A stretch of DNA of 32,309 bases from contig CABXIT010000017.1 in assembly GCA_902512325.1 (NCBI GenBank), forward strand, positions 1 to 32,309. The letters are read 5' to 3'. The stretch comes from an uncultured Alphaproteobacteria bacterium (GTDB lineage: Bacteria; Pseudomonadota; Alphaproteobacteria; HIMB59; GCA-002718135). Below are positions 1-7,386 of this stretch, one piece after another (position 1 is the first letter of the stretch; every line of letters starts with the position of its first letter). The notes under the pieces were generated by a model. The model saw nothing but the letters and a program-made list of their open reading frames with translations. It had not been told where the DNA came from and did no database searches. The translations under genes and the position numbers were made by a program.

Positions 1-1
1 T

Positions 2-493
2 CAAGAATTAATTGATGAGTTAGAAAAAGAAACTGGTGCGATTAATTCTGAAGATAATCCTGAACTTATTATTGTTGCTTTTGATAAAGAGCTTACTTAC
101 CAAAAACTTGAAATTGTTTGTGAACTTATAAATAAAGGAATTCCATATTACTTAAGTCATATTGACATATTTTGCCCTACTCTTAAAGGAAACATGCCAG
201 ATTGTGGTGCAATTGGTCTTTTAATAGAGAAAACAACAGGAATAAAGTCAATCAACAATTTTGGAAAACCAAGTGATTTAATGACAAGTTACATAAATCA
301 AATTTTAGATAAAACTCAAAAAAAAACTGTAGTTGGTGACAGAATTCACACTGATATTGAGCTTGGGAAAAAACTAGGAGCAGATACGATACTTGTTTGC
401 AGTGGAGAGTATCAACATTCAGATGGTCAAAATAATAAAATTAATAATACAGAAATTTATAATACTTTAACCGATTATCTTAAGACAATATAA
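2..493 (+). CDS. HAD-superfamily phosphatase (NagD/p-nitrophenylphosphatase type), 5' truncated
   Basis: The frame is open from base 2, so the gene starts outside the window; about 163 C-terminal residues are visible, against about 260 for the family. A NagD-type cap/core region is readable, with the motif IV segment VVGDRIHTDIELGKKLGADT near the end, whose Asp residues hold the catalytic Mg2+. Such enzymes hydrolyse small phosphate monoesters such as sugar phosphates, phosphoglycolate or glycerol phosphate in the cytoplasm. The stop lies 2 bases before the glpR-like start, so it is probably in one operon with glpR-glpD. A role in turning over glycerol phosphate would fit that context but is inference. 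The motif I Asp is not in the window. Family call is firm, substrate unknown. Confidence 0.82.
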   Translation, partial: QELIDELEKETGAINSEDNPELIIVAFDKELTYQKLEIVCELINKGIPYYLSHIDIFCPTLKGNMPDCGAIGLLIEKTTGIKSINNFGKPSDLMTSYINQILDKTQKKTVVGDRIHTDIELGKKLGADTILVCSGEYQHSDGQNNKINNTEIYNTLTDYLKTI

Positions 494-495
494 AT

Positions 496-1288
496 ATGAA
501 TAATAAATCATTATTATCAGTTAATAAAAGACAGAAAGATATCATTGATTATGCAAGAAATAATGGTTTTGTAACAGTTGAGGATTTATCAGAAATATTT
601 CAAGTTACACATCAAACGATTAGAAGGGATTTAGCATTTTTATCTGATAATTTTTATTTATCCAGAACTCATGGGGGGGGCTTTTTTTCAATCAGGTATT
701 AGTAATGTAAATCATTTTTCAAGACAAACTATTGCGCAAAAAGAAAAAATTTCAATTGCTGAAAAAGTTTCTGAAATTGTCAGTGATAATTCATCAATAG
801 TTTTAAATATAGGCACGACAACTGAGCAAGTAGCAAAAAATTTAGTAAGTGCTAGAAAAGGATTAAAAATTATAACCAATAATATTAATATTGTTAATAT
901 AGTAGCTCATTCACCACATTGTGAAGTATGGGTAGCTGGCGGTAGATTGCGAACAGCAGATAATGCAGTTATTGGTTCAGTTGCATCTGAGTTTATAAAA
1001 AATTTTAAAATTGATTTTGCTATAGTTGGTGTATCAGCGATTGATAAAGAAGGAACATTATTAGACTTTGATCACGATGAGCTAATGGTTACTAAAACTA
1101 TATATGAGCAGAGTAGAAAAGTTATATTAGTTGCAGATGCAAACAAGTTTGAGCGAAAAGCCCCTTATGTTACAGGTCATTTAAAAGATGTCGATACATT
1201 TGTAACAGATAAAAAACCTGGCAAAGATATCATAAAAATTTGTGAAAAAAATAATGTTGAATTAATTATCTCACCACCTAATTCTTAA
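496..1288 (+). pseudogene. glpR: DeoR-family regulator, GlpR-like, interrupted by a +1 frameshift
   Basis: Two overlapping reading frames together make one DeoR-type repressor of about 260 residues. The first (from 496) carries the helix-turn-helix (TVEDLSEIFQVTHQTIRRDL) and ends soon after THGG. The second resumes with GGAFFQSG and carries the whole sugar-phosphate-binding domain (NIGTTTEQVA, AGGRLRTADN, DFAIVGVSAID) to 1288. The break is a run of eight G at 673-680; seven G would restore the frame and give the family's usual HGGA sequence. GlpR represses glycerol-3-phosphate genes, and glpD follows 3 bases downstream, which supports the assignment. The shift may be real decay, phase variation, slippage rescue, or a homopolymer sequencing error; sequence alone cannot tell. 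Confidence 0.85.
673..688 (+). other. G8-C-T7 homopolymer tract at the glpR frameshift
   Basis: Eight G (673-680), one C, then seven T (682-688) in a row inside glpR. A G8 run is conspicuous in so AT-rich a sequence. The reading frame changes exactly here. Such tracts are known hot spots for replication slippage, RNA polymerase slippage and sequencing error. Confidence 0.9.
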
Positions 1289-1291
1289 AAT

Positions 1292-2443
1292 ATGACAGAT
1301 ATGTTTGATATTTTTATAATTGGCGGAGGTATAAATGGAGCCGGAATTGCGAGAGATGCAAGTGGGAGAGGGCTAAGAGTTTACTTAGCGGAAAAAGGAC
1401 AAGTAGGTTCTGCTACATCATCATGGTCCTCTAAACTTATACACGGTGGATTAAGATATTTAGAAAATTATGAGTTTAAGCTTGTTGCCGAGTCTTTGAG
1501 AGAAAGAGAGGTTATTATAAAAATTGCTCCTACTATTACTAAGCCTCTACCTTTTGTAATCCCACATTCTAAAAAACTTAGATCTAAAATTTTAATAAGA
1601 CTAGGTTTGTTTTTGTATGATAATCTTGGGGGAAAAACAAAAATACCTAAATCATCTAAAATTAATTTTAAAATAAATTACACAGATATTTTACAAAAAA
1701 AATTTTCAGAGGGATTTCAGTATTATGATGTTCAGGTGGATGATAAAAAATTAGTTGAGATGAATATTGATGACGCAATAAAAATGGGAGCTACTATTGT
1801 GGAGAACAGAAAAGTAATAAATGCGAAAAGAGTTAACCATCATTGGGAAATAACACTAGACAATAATCAAAAAGTTAACTCTAAAGCATTAATCAATGCC
1901 GCAGGTCCTTGGATCAATGAAATAATAAACAATGTTTTAAAAGTAAATGCAAAAAAATCTATTAGGTTAGTAAGAGGAAGTCACATAATTACAAAAAAAT
2001 TATATGATGAAGAGATAGCTTTTACATTACAGAATGATGACGATAGAATAGTTTTTGTTATACCTTATAAAGACGAATTTTCGCTTATTGGAACAACAGA
2101 GGTTGATGTTAAGTCACCAGATAATCCATCTATTTCAGATGATGAAAAAATTTATTTAATAAATACAATTAATAATCATTTTATAAAGCAAATTTCTCAA
2201 GAGGATATTCTAGATACTTTTTCGGGAATACGACCATTAATTGAAGATTTTAAAGATGCTTCAAAAGTTACGAGAGACTATATATTTGATTTAAATCTTG
2301 AAAATAAAAACTCGCCTTTACTTAATATATATGGAGGTAAACTTACTACATATAGAAAATTATCGGAAAAGGTAATGGAAGAACTTACTCCTTATTTACC
2401 GAATACAAAAACAAAAAATTGGACAGCTTCTAAAAAATTATAG
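1292..2443 (+). CDS. glpD: Aerobic glycerol-3-phosphate dehydrogenase, C-terminal domain missing
   Basis: FAD-dependent enzyme oxidising sn-glycerol-3-phosphate to dihydroxyacetone phosphate and passing electrons to quinone at the inner membrane. The N-terminus has the dinucleotide fold IIGGGINGAGIARDASGRG (residues 9-27), then SSWSSKLIHGGLRYLE, the AAGPW motif near residue 208, FSGIRPL, and GGKLTTYRKL near residue 352. Length is 383 residues while GlpD is usually about 500; the protein stops right after WTASKKL, where homologues normally continue into PGG and the DAO_C domain. No remnant of that domain is readable downstream in any frame. It starts 3 bases after glpR with no clear ribosome-binding site. 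The catalytic part looks intact, so residual function is possible. Confidence 0.88.
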   Translation: MTDMFDIFIIGGGINGAGIARDASGRGLRVYLAEKGQVGSATSSWSSKLIHGGLRYLENYEFKLVAESLREREVIIKIAPTITKPLPFVIPHSKKLRSKILIRLGLFLYDNLGGKTKIPKSSKINFKINYTDILQKKFSEGFQYYDVQVDDKKLVEMNIDDAIKMGATIVENRKVINAKRVNHHWEITLDNNQKVNSKALINAAGPWINEIINNVLKVNAKKSIRLVRGSHIITKKLYDEEIAFTLQNDDDRIVFVIPYKDEFSLIGTTEVDVKSPDNPSISDDEKIYLINTINNHFIKQISQEDILDTFSGIRPLIEDFKDASKVTRDYIFDLNLENKNSPLLNIYGGKLTTYRKLSEKVMEELTPYLPNTKTKNWTASKKL

Positions 2444-2477
2444 CAAGCATTGCTCGTTCACGATCTTTTTTTTATAA

Positions 2478-2540
2478 GAGCAGAGAAGTTTATAAGAGGT
2501 ATACTTCTTATAGGAGGAAATAATAGTAAACTCTCTGCTC
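2478..2540. repeat. Long inverted-repeat structure after glpD
   Basis: Arms 2478-2492 and 2527-2540 pair over 14 bp with one bulged A (gagcagagaagttta with taaactctctgctc). Inside, 2491-2512 is itself a nearly perfect 22-base palindrome (centre ggtatact), overlapping the end of the outer arm, so the two stems compete or stack. A purine-rich taggagga follows at 2511-2518 with no convincing ORF behind it. It could be a structured RNA, a recombination scar or a transcription-stopping element. Function unknown. Confidence 0.6.
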
Positions 2541-2598
2541 AGATATCATTATAAATTATTAATTAATTATTGACCATTCTATGCCAAAACGCTTTCGA

Positions 2599-2623
2599 AA
2601 ATGCCTCATTTTATGAGGCATTT
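2599..2623. terminator. Bidirectional hairpin terminator between glpD and aglK
   Basis: Perfect 10-bp stem AAATGCCTCA (2599-2608) / TGAGGCATTT (2614-2623) with a 5-base loop. A-rich and T-rich flanks lie on both sides, so it can end both the convergent + strand glp transcript and the - strand agl transcript whose last gene stops at 2640. Confidence 0.8.
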
Positions 2624-2639
2624 ATGATTTTCGATTCTG

Positions 2640-3719
2640 CTATTTAAAAGCTTGTTGTGAGCTATCAAATAAATGGCAACGAGAAGCTGAAAAACCAACT
2701 TTTACCGTATCGCCAACTTTAATATTTGAATCACCTTCAGTTTCAACAACTAAAGGCTCACCTTCTTTTTCAAGATAAAGGAATGTTCCTGATCCTAATT
2801 TTTCAACAACAAAAACTTTACTTTCCCAACTTCCATCACCTTCTTGATTAACAACTAGGTGTTCAGGACGAATACCTAATTGCACTGCATCACCTTCAGA
2901 TGCTGATGCTGAAGTTTTTGGAATACTGATTTTTGCAGATCCCATTAAATCTACTTCCGTCTTATCACTACTTTTACTTGTAATGTTAGTAGAGATGAAA
3001 TTCATTTTAGGAGATCCAATAAATCCTCCTACAAATAGATTATTTGGATCATTATATAGATCCATTGGCGATCCTTTTTGTGAAACGATACCTTCATCAA
3101 GAACGACAATATCATTTGCCAGAGTCATTGCTTCTGTTTGATCGTGTGTTACATAAATCATTGTGGCATTGAGTTGATCATGCAGTTTTGCTAACTCAAC
3201 ACGCATTTGAACACGAAGTGCAGCATCTAGGTTTGATAAAGGTTCATCGAATAAGAATACTTTTGGTTTACGAGTTATTGCTCTTCCAATAGCAACCCTT
3301 TGTCTTTGCCCTCCTGATAATTGTTTTGGCTTTCTATGCAAGTAATCTTCAATTTGAAGTATTCTTGCCGCCTCTTGAACACGTTCATTTATTTCATCTT
3401 TTGATCTTTTCTCTAATTTGAGACCAAATGCCATGTTATCAAAAACCGTCATGTGTGGGTACAAGGCATATGATTGGAAAACCATTGCTATATTTCTCTG
3501 TTTAGGTGGCAAATCATTTACTACCTGGCCATCAATAGAAATAGTTCCGGAATTAATATCTTCTAATCCTGCAATCATTCTAAGCATAGTTGATTTACCA
3601 CAACCTGATGGTCCAACTAAAACTGTAAAAGATTGACTTTTTATATCAAGAGATACGTCCTTAATAACGTGAACATCTCCATAGTACTTATTAACTGTAT
3701 TAATATTTATATCTGCCAC
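2640..3719 (-). CDS. aglK: ABC transporter ATP-binding protein for alpha-glucosides (MalK/UgpC type)
   Basis: Cytoplasmic ATPase that powers the AglEFG importer. Readable in order: Walker A GPSGCGKST (about residues 36-44), Q-loop FQSYALYPHM, signature LSGGQRQRVAIGRA, Walker B VFLFDEPLSNLDA, H-loop VTHDQTEAMTLAND, then a C-terminal TOBE/MalK regulatory domain including IRPEHL. I chose the GTG start at 3719 (359 residues) because AAAGGAGG lies 5 bases upstream; a TTG nine codons earlier would put that site inside the gene. It is the last gene of the - strand cluster, 73 bases after the GH4 gene, and is followed by a terminator. ATPases of this family are often shared by several sugar importers. 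Regulation probably follows the operator at 5165. Confidence 0.93.
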   Translation of the reverse strand: MADININTVNKYYGDVHVIKDVSLDIKSQSFTVLVGPSGCGKSTMLRMIAGLEDINSGTISIDGQVVNDLPPKQRNIAMVFQSYALYPHMTVFDNMAFGLKLEKRSKDEINERVQEAARILQIEDYLHRKPKQLSGGQRQRVAIGRAITRKPKVFLFDEPLSNLDAALRVQMRVELAKLHDQLNATMIYVTHDQTEAMTLANDIVVLDEGIVSQKGSPMDLYNDPNNLFVGGFIGSPKMNFISTNITSKSSDKTEVDLMGSAKISIPKTSASASEGDAVQLGIRPEHLVVNQEGDGSWESKVFVVEKLGSGTFLYLEKEGEPLVVETEGDSNIKVGDTVKVGFSASRCHLFDSSQQAFK

Positions 3720-3792
3720 TTCATCCTCCTTTGAGCGATCTTTCAAGTGTTATTTTATTAAATATTATCTAAAAAAATCTTTAGTTCAAGTT

Positions 3793-5103
3793 CTATTTTA
3801 AATAACCTAAATATTCTTGTTGGAAATCAATCATAGTATTAAGAAGTTTTTCAGCGCTTATTGCATTATCTACAACAGGGTCTGCCAATAATGCTTTGTA
3901 AGCAATATTCTTTGATTTGTTTAAAATAGCTTCAGTAGTTAACTGAATAGTACCTGCTTGATTATTTAGCAAAGAACCAAAATCTTTAGGGTAATCTTCT
4001 AACCTAACACCAGTTACCCCAGACTTATTCAATATACCTGGAACTTCTACAACTATGTCTTTTGGCAATGAATCAATAAAGTTATTATTAGGTACATTAA
4101 CAGCAGGTTCTTCAATGTTAGCATCATGGATTATTGCCTCTAAAATAGGCACTATTCTTTCATTCATTTTATGATCACTCATATTAAAATATTCACTATA
4201 GTGTGTTTCATTATCATAAAATGTTAAACATCTTTTTTTATAGTTATCATAAAACTCTATAATTGCTTCGTGGTCAGCTACGCTATAAGCCCATTGTATA
4301 TATTCACCCAAATGACTATCAGTCGTAATAGGAAGGTATCCATATATTTTGTACAATTCAAAAAATACCCCTCTTTCACCTCCAGGTTTATCGGGATAGT
4401 ATTCACTTGTTACTTTAGAATAATAATCTTTAAATTTTTTGTGAATTATTGGATATCCATCTTTTTGAGTATCTTTGTATTTTACATTCAATAAAATACT
4501 TAAATGATTTAATCCTCCAGCCTTTATTTCAATATTAGAGTAATCTGTTTCCATTAAAGTTGGCAACTGCCTTTCCATAGAAGCTATTTCATGACACAAA
4601 CCAGTAAAATTTAATTCTGGGTACTTTGAAGTAACGGCATGACAAATTCTTTGCATCGGATTTGAGTAATTAAATACAAATGCGTTTGGACATATTTTAA
4701 CAATGTCATCGCATATATCTAATATTGCTGGTATGATTCTTAAAGAGTGAAATAATCCTCCAGGCCCTCCATTTTCTCCATAGATTTGTTTAATACCGTA
4801 TTGAAGAGGTATTTTCCAATCCTGATCCCACAAATCAAAACGGCTACCTACCTCAATTGATATTATACAAAATGCAGCACCTTTAAGGGCGTTTTCTCTA
4901 TTGGTTGTTGCTTCTATATTGTAATTTACTTTTAGTTTTTCTTTATATTTTATAGCAATATTCTTAGTGTTTTCTAAAGCCTTTGAATTAATATCATATA
5001 GAGTAACAGTTGAACCTTCTAGAGCTTTTGATTTAAATATATCTCCAATTGTGCCTAACCCAAAATTAGCACTACCTGCTCCTATCAAAACGATTTTAGA
5101 CAT
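3793..5103 (-). CDS. Glycoside hydrolase family 4, probable alpha-glucosidase
   Basis: Cytoplasmic NAD+- and Mn2+-dependent glycosidase of 436 residues. It has the Rossmann motif IGAGSANFG (7-15), YGENGGPGG (108-116), NYSNPM (145-150), the metal site CHEI (C170-H171) and GLNH (197-200). GH4 enzymes use an oxidation-elimination mechanism instead of two carboxylates. In GH4 the residues after that Cys track substrate; CHE is, as I recall, typical of alpha-glucosidases, with CHS for alpha-galactosidases and CHG for uronidases. Its place between aglG and aglK is where Sinorhizobium meliloti has AglA, which is a GH13 enzyme, so this looks like functional replacement by an unrelated fold. It has its own operator-promoter at 5158-5185 and no clear Shine-Dalgarno site. 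Family certain, substrate moderately so. Confidence 0.9.
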   Translation of the reverse strand: MSKIVLIGAGSANFGLGTIGDIFKSKALEGSTVTLYDINSKALENTKNIAIKYKEKLKVNYNIEATTNRENALKGAAFCIISIEVGSRFDLWDQDWKIPLQYGIKQIYGENGGPGGLFHSLRIIPAILDICDDIVKICPNAFVFNYSNPMQRICHAVTSKYPELNFTGLCHEIASMERQLPTLMETDYSNIEIKAGGLNHLSILLNVKYKDTQKDGYPIIHKKFKDYYSKVTSEYYPDKPGGERGVFFELYKIYGYLPITTDSHLGEYIQWAYSVADHEAIIEFYDNYKKRCLTFYDNETHYSEYFNMSDHKMNERIVPILEAIIHDANIEEPAVNVPNNNFIDSLPKDIVVEVPGILNKSGVTGVRLEDYPKDFGSLLNNQAGTIQLTTEAILNKSKNIAYKALLADPVVDNAISAEKLLNTMIDFQQEYLGYLK

Positions 5104-5157
5104 TTAGATAAATTAATTTATTCATAAAGTAATTTCTATTTAAAGAATATTGTGAGA

Positions 5158-5185
5158 CTTATATCCAAAACGTTTTGGTAGTCAA
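5158..5185 (-). promoter_or_regulatory. Promoter of the GH4 gene with LacI-type operator in the spacer
   Basis: Read on the - strand: -35 TTGACT (5185-5180), a 16-base spacer holding the perfect palindrome CCAAAACGTTTTGG (5165-5178), then -10 TATAAG (5163-5158). The same palindrome and its flanking GTCAAATAA recur before aglE. A repressor bound in the spacer would block RNA polymerase. AglR is the obvious candidate; this is inference from position and matching sequence. Confidence 0.82.
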
Positions 5186-5211
5186 ATAAAATAATATTTC
5201 CAATCATTGTA

Positions 5212-6351
5212 TTAACCTTTTACTGAACCTGCAACTAAGCCTCTTATAAAATATCTTTGTAGCAAAAAGAAAATTAACAATGGCACAGTCATTGATACAA
5301 AAGCGCCTGTGGTTAATATTTCCCAATTTTCACCTCTTGACCCTAACAGCTCTCTTAATTTAGCTGTAATAATTATTTCGCTTGGGACCTGATCTAAAAA
5401 AACTAGACCAACAAGTAGATCATTCCATACCCATAAAAATTGTAGAATAAATATTGAGGCAAAAGCAGGAATAGATAGGGGTAAAATTATTTTAAGAAAA
5501 ATATCATAGTGAGTTGCTCCATCAACTTTAGCCGCTTCCATCATTTCATGTGGTAATGATTTAATAAAATTTCTTAAAAGAAAAGTTGTAGACGCTAATC
5601 CAAACCCTGTGTGTGCCAACCAAACACCAGGGTAAGATTTTGAACTAATATTAAATAATGCTCCAATATCATTATAAATACTTAATAAAGGTATTAAAGA
5701 CATTTGTAGTGGTACTACAAGTGAAGCTATAACTAATGCTAGTAAAGTATCTCGTCCAAAGAATTTCATCCAAGATAAAGCGTAGGCAAAAAAAGAACAT
5801 ATTATTAAAGGTATAATTGTAGAGGGTATAGCTACAGTCAAAGTATTTAAAAAAGCTTGACCAACACCTTCTTTAAATAAAACTTCTTTATAATTATCAA
5901 AAGTAAATTTAGGCGGACTAGTGGCAGTAATAAATATTCTTATACCTTTTTTATTTTTAAAAGGTGTTTGAGATTTCCATATGTAATCTCCATTTTCATA
6001 AACAGTTAGTTTACTATCATCTTTTAATGTTGCGGTTTCTTCAACTAAGAATTGATTGATATTTTTTGACGTAATCCCAAAACTTGATATTTTTTTCTTA
6101 GAATCATTACTGAACATATTTTCCTTAATAATATAAATATTATTTTCTTGAATTTGTGATTCCATATTAGCAGTTCTATGAATCTCATTAATTTCTGTTG
6201 TTATTAAAGATGTCCACCAACCACTTATAGCCAATAAATCTTTATCTCTAAATGAACTTACGAAAAGTCCAAAAGTTGGAATAATCCAAACGATTACAAA
6301 AACTAACAAAAGAAATTGAGCTAAAAATGATGAAAATAAATTTTTTTTCAT
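5212..6351 (-). CDS. aglG: Alpha-glucoside ABC transporter permease AglG
   Basis: Inner-membrane permease of 379 residues, one half of the sugar channel. TM1 lies near residues 12-31 and is followed by a large, poorly hydrophobic periplasmic region (about 32-150), typical of AglG. Then come the five C-terminal helices of the MalG-type core, with the EAA loop EAAKVDGATHYDIFLKIILP near residue 270 that docks onto the ATPase. The ATG overlaps the aglF stop in TAATG, so translation is coupled; AGGAAG lies upstream. The gene ends 26 bases before the next operator-promoter, suggesting that aglEFG and GH4-aglK can be made as two units. Confidence 0.92.
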   Translation of the reverse strand: MKKNLFSSFLAQFLLLVFVIVWIIPTFGLFVSSFRDKDLLAISGWWTSLITTEINEIHRTANMESQIQENNIYIIKENMFSNDSKKKISSFGITSKNINQFLVEETATLKDDSKLTVYENGDYIWKSQTPFKNKKGIRIFITATSPPKFTFDNYKEVLFKEGVGQAFLNTLTVAIPSTIIPLIICSFFAYALSWMKFFGRDTLLALVIASLVVPLQMSLIPLLSIYNDIGALFNISSKSYPGVWLAHTGFGLASTTFLLRNFIKSLPHEMMEAAKVDGATHYDIFLKIILPLSIPAFASIFILQFLWVWNDLLVGLVFLDQVPSEIIITAKLRELLGSRGENWEILTTGAFVSMTVPLLIFFLLQRYFIRGLVAGSVKG

Positions 6352-7322
6352 TAAATTTTTTCTTCCTGTTTATGTCTATAAATATTTAAAATCATTATAG
6401 GAATAACTGCCACCATTATGATAATTGCAAAAACACTTCCTCTTCCAGAATCACCACCGCCTCTAAACATCCAATCAAACATAAGGTTTGCTAAAACTTC
6501 TGTTTGCCATTGGCCATTAGTCATAGCTAGAATGATGTCAAAAATTTTCAAAACTACAATTGTTATTATTGTCCATATGACTAAAATTGTTTGGCTTAGG
6601 TAAGGTATAATAATAGATGTAAATATTTTTAACTCACTAGCACCGTCAATTCGTGCAGCTTCTAACATTTCTCGCGGAACTCCTCTTAATGCAGCACTGA
6701 AAATTACCATGGCTAAACCTGTTTGGATCCAAATCATAATTGCCATTAAAAATAAATTATTCCATATAGGAATAGTAATCCATGCTTGAGGCTCAAAACC
6801 AAGAGATACGATTATTGCATTTAAAAAACCAATTTGTTGGTCTCCAGGACCTCTGTAATCATATACAAATTTCCAAATTACCCCTGCGCCAACAAAAGAT
6901 ATTGCCATTGGCATAAAAATTATAGATTTTGCGATTGTTCCCCACCAGATCCTATCGGCAAGATTAGCTATTACCAATCCAAAAAAAGTGCTTAAAGTTG
7001 GAACTATTAAAAGCCATCCAACATTATTTAATATGCCTCTTTTAAATTCAGGATCTTTTATTGCCCAAATATAATTACTAATACCTACAAAATCTCTACC
7101 ATATTTATCAAAAAAACTTAATCTTATTGTCTCAACTACTGGATATAAAATATAAATTAATAAAATAATAAATGCTGGAGCAATGAAAATAAAAGCTCTT
7201 ATAGAAGATTCATTGGAATCTTTTTTTGAAAAAAAATCAAATATATAATTAGATAAATGAAAATATAAAATGCAAACAAGAATTCCAATTAAAACATAAA
7301 AAAATAATGAGAAAATTGTCAC
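6351..7322 (-). CDS. aglF: Alpha-glucoside ABC transporter permease AglF
   Basis: Inner-membrane permease of 323 residues, close to the usual AglF length. TM helices begin at residue 5, with a second near 42-62, then the MalF-type core with conserved KSIIFMPMAISFVGAGVIWK and the EAA loop EAARIDGASELKIFTSIIIP, and a final helix near residue 295-315. It pairs with AglG to carry the substrate delivered by AglE. The start is GTG at 7322 with no obvious Shine-Dalgarno site; no better in-frame start lies nearby. A stable hairpin (7347-7374) separates it from aglE, which should keep permease output below that of the binding protein. Confidence 0.9.
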   Translation of the reverse strand: MTIFSLFFYVLIGILVCILYFHLSNYIFDFFSKKDSNESSIRAFIFIAPAFIILLIYILYPVVETIRLSFFDKYGRDFVGISNYIWAIKDPEFKRGILNNVGWLLIVPTLSTFFGLVIANLADRIWWGTIAKSIIFMPMAISFVGAGVIWKFVYDYRGPGDQQIGFLNAIIVSLGFEPQAWITIPIWNNLFLMAIMIWIQTGLAMVIFSAALRGVPREMLEAARIDGASELKIFTSIIIPYLSQTILVIWTIITIVVLKIFDIILAMTNGQWQTEVLANLMFDWMFRGGGDSGRGSVFAIIIMVAVIPIMILNIYRHKQEEKI

Positions 7323-7346
7323 AGGAAAGTATTATATAAATTCAAT

Positions 7347-7374
7347 CAGGCGAACAAGTTAAATTGTTCGCCTG
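7347..7374 (-). promoter_or_regulatory. Intercistronic stem-loop between aglE and aglF
   Basis: Perfect 11-bp stem CAGGCGAACAA / TTGTTCGCCTG around a 6-base loop, in the 64-base gap behind aglE. No T-run follows on the - strand, so it is more likely an mRNA-stabilising hairpin or partial terminator than a full stop. Such hairpins after binding-protein genes (malE is the classic case) raise binding protein over permeases. Confidence 0.75.
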
Positions 7375-7386
7375 TCATGGAGGTAA

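Noticed and set aside
2584-2597. CCAAAACGCTTTCG, resembling the agl operator
   Set aside because: Two mismatches break the palindrome, and no well-placed promoter pair surrounds it; it lies after the last agl gene. Possibly a degenerate site, not listed as a feature.
3418-3636. 72-codon + strand ORF inside aglK
   Set aside because: Antisense to conserved ATPase motifs, with no promoter, ribosome site or family; the same applies to other antisense frames within clpA, dacA, uup and the GST gene.
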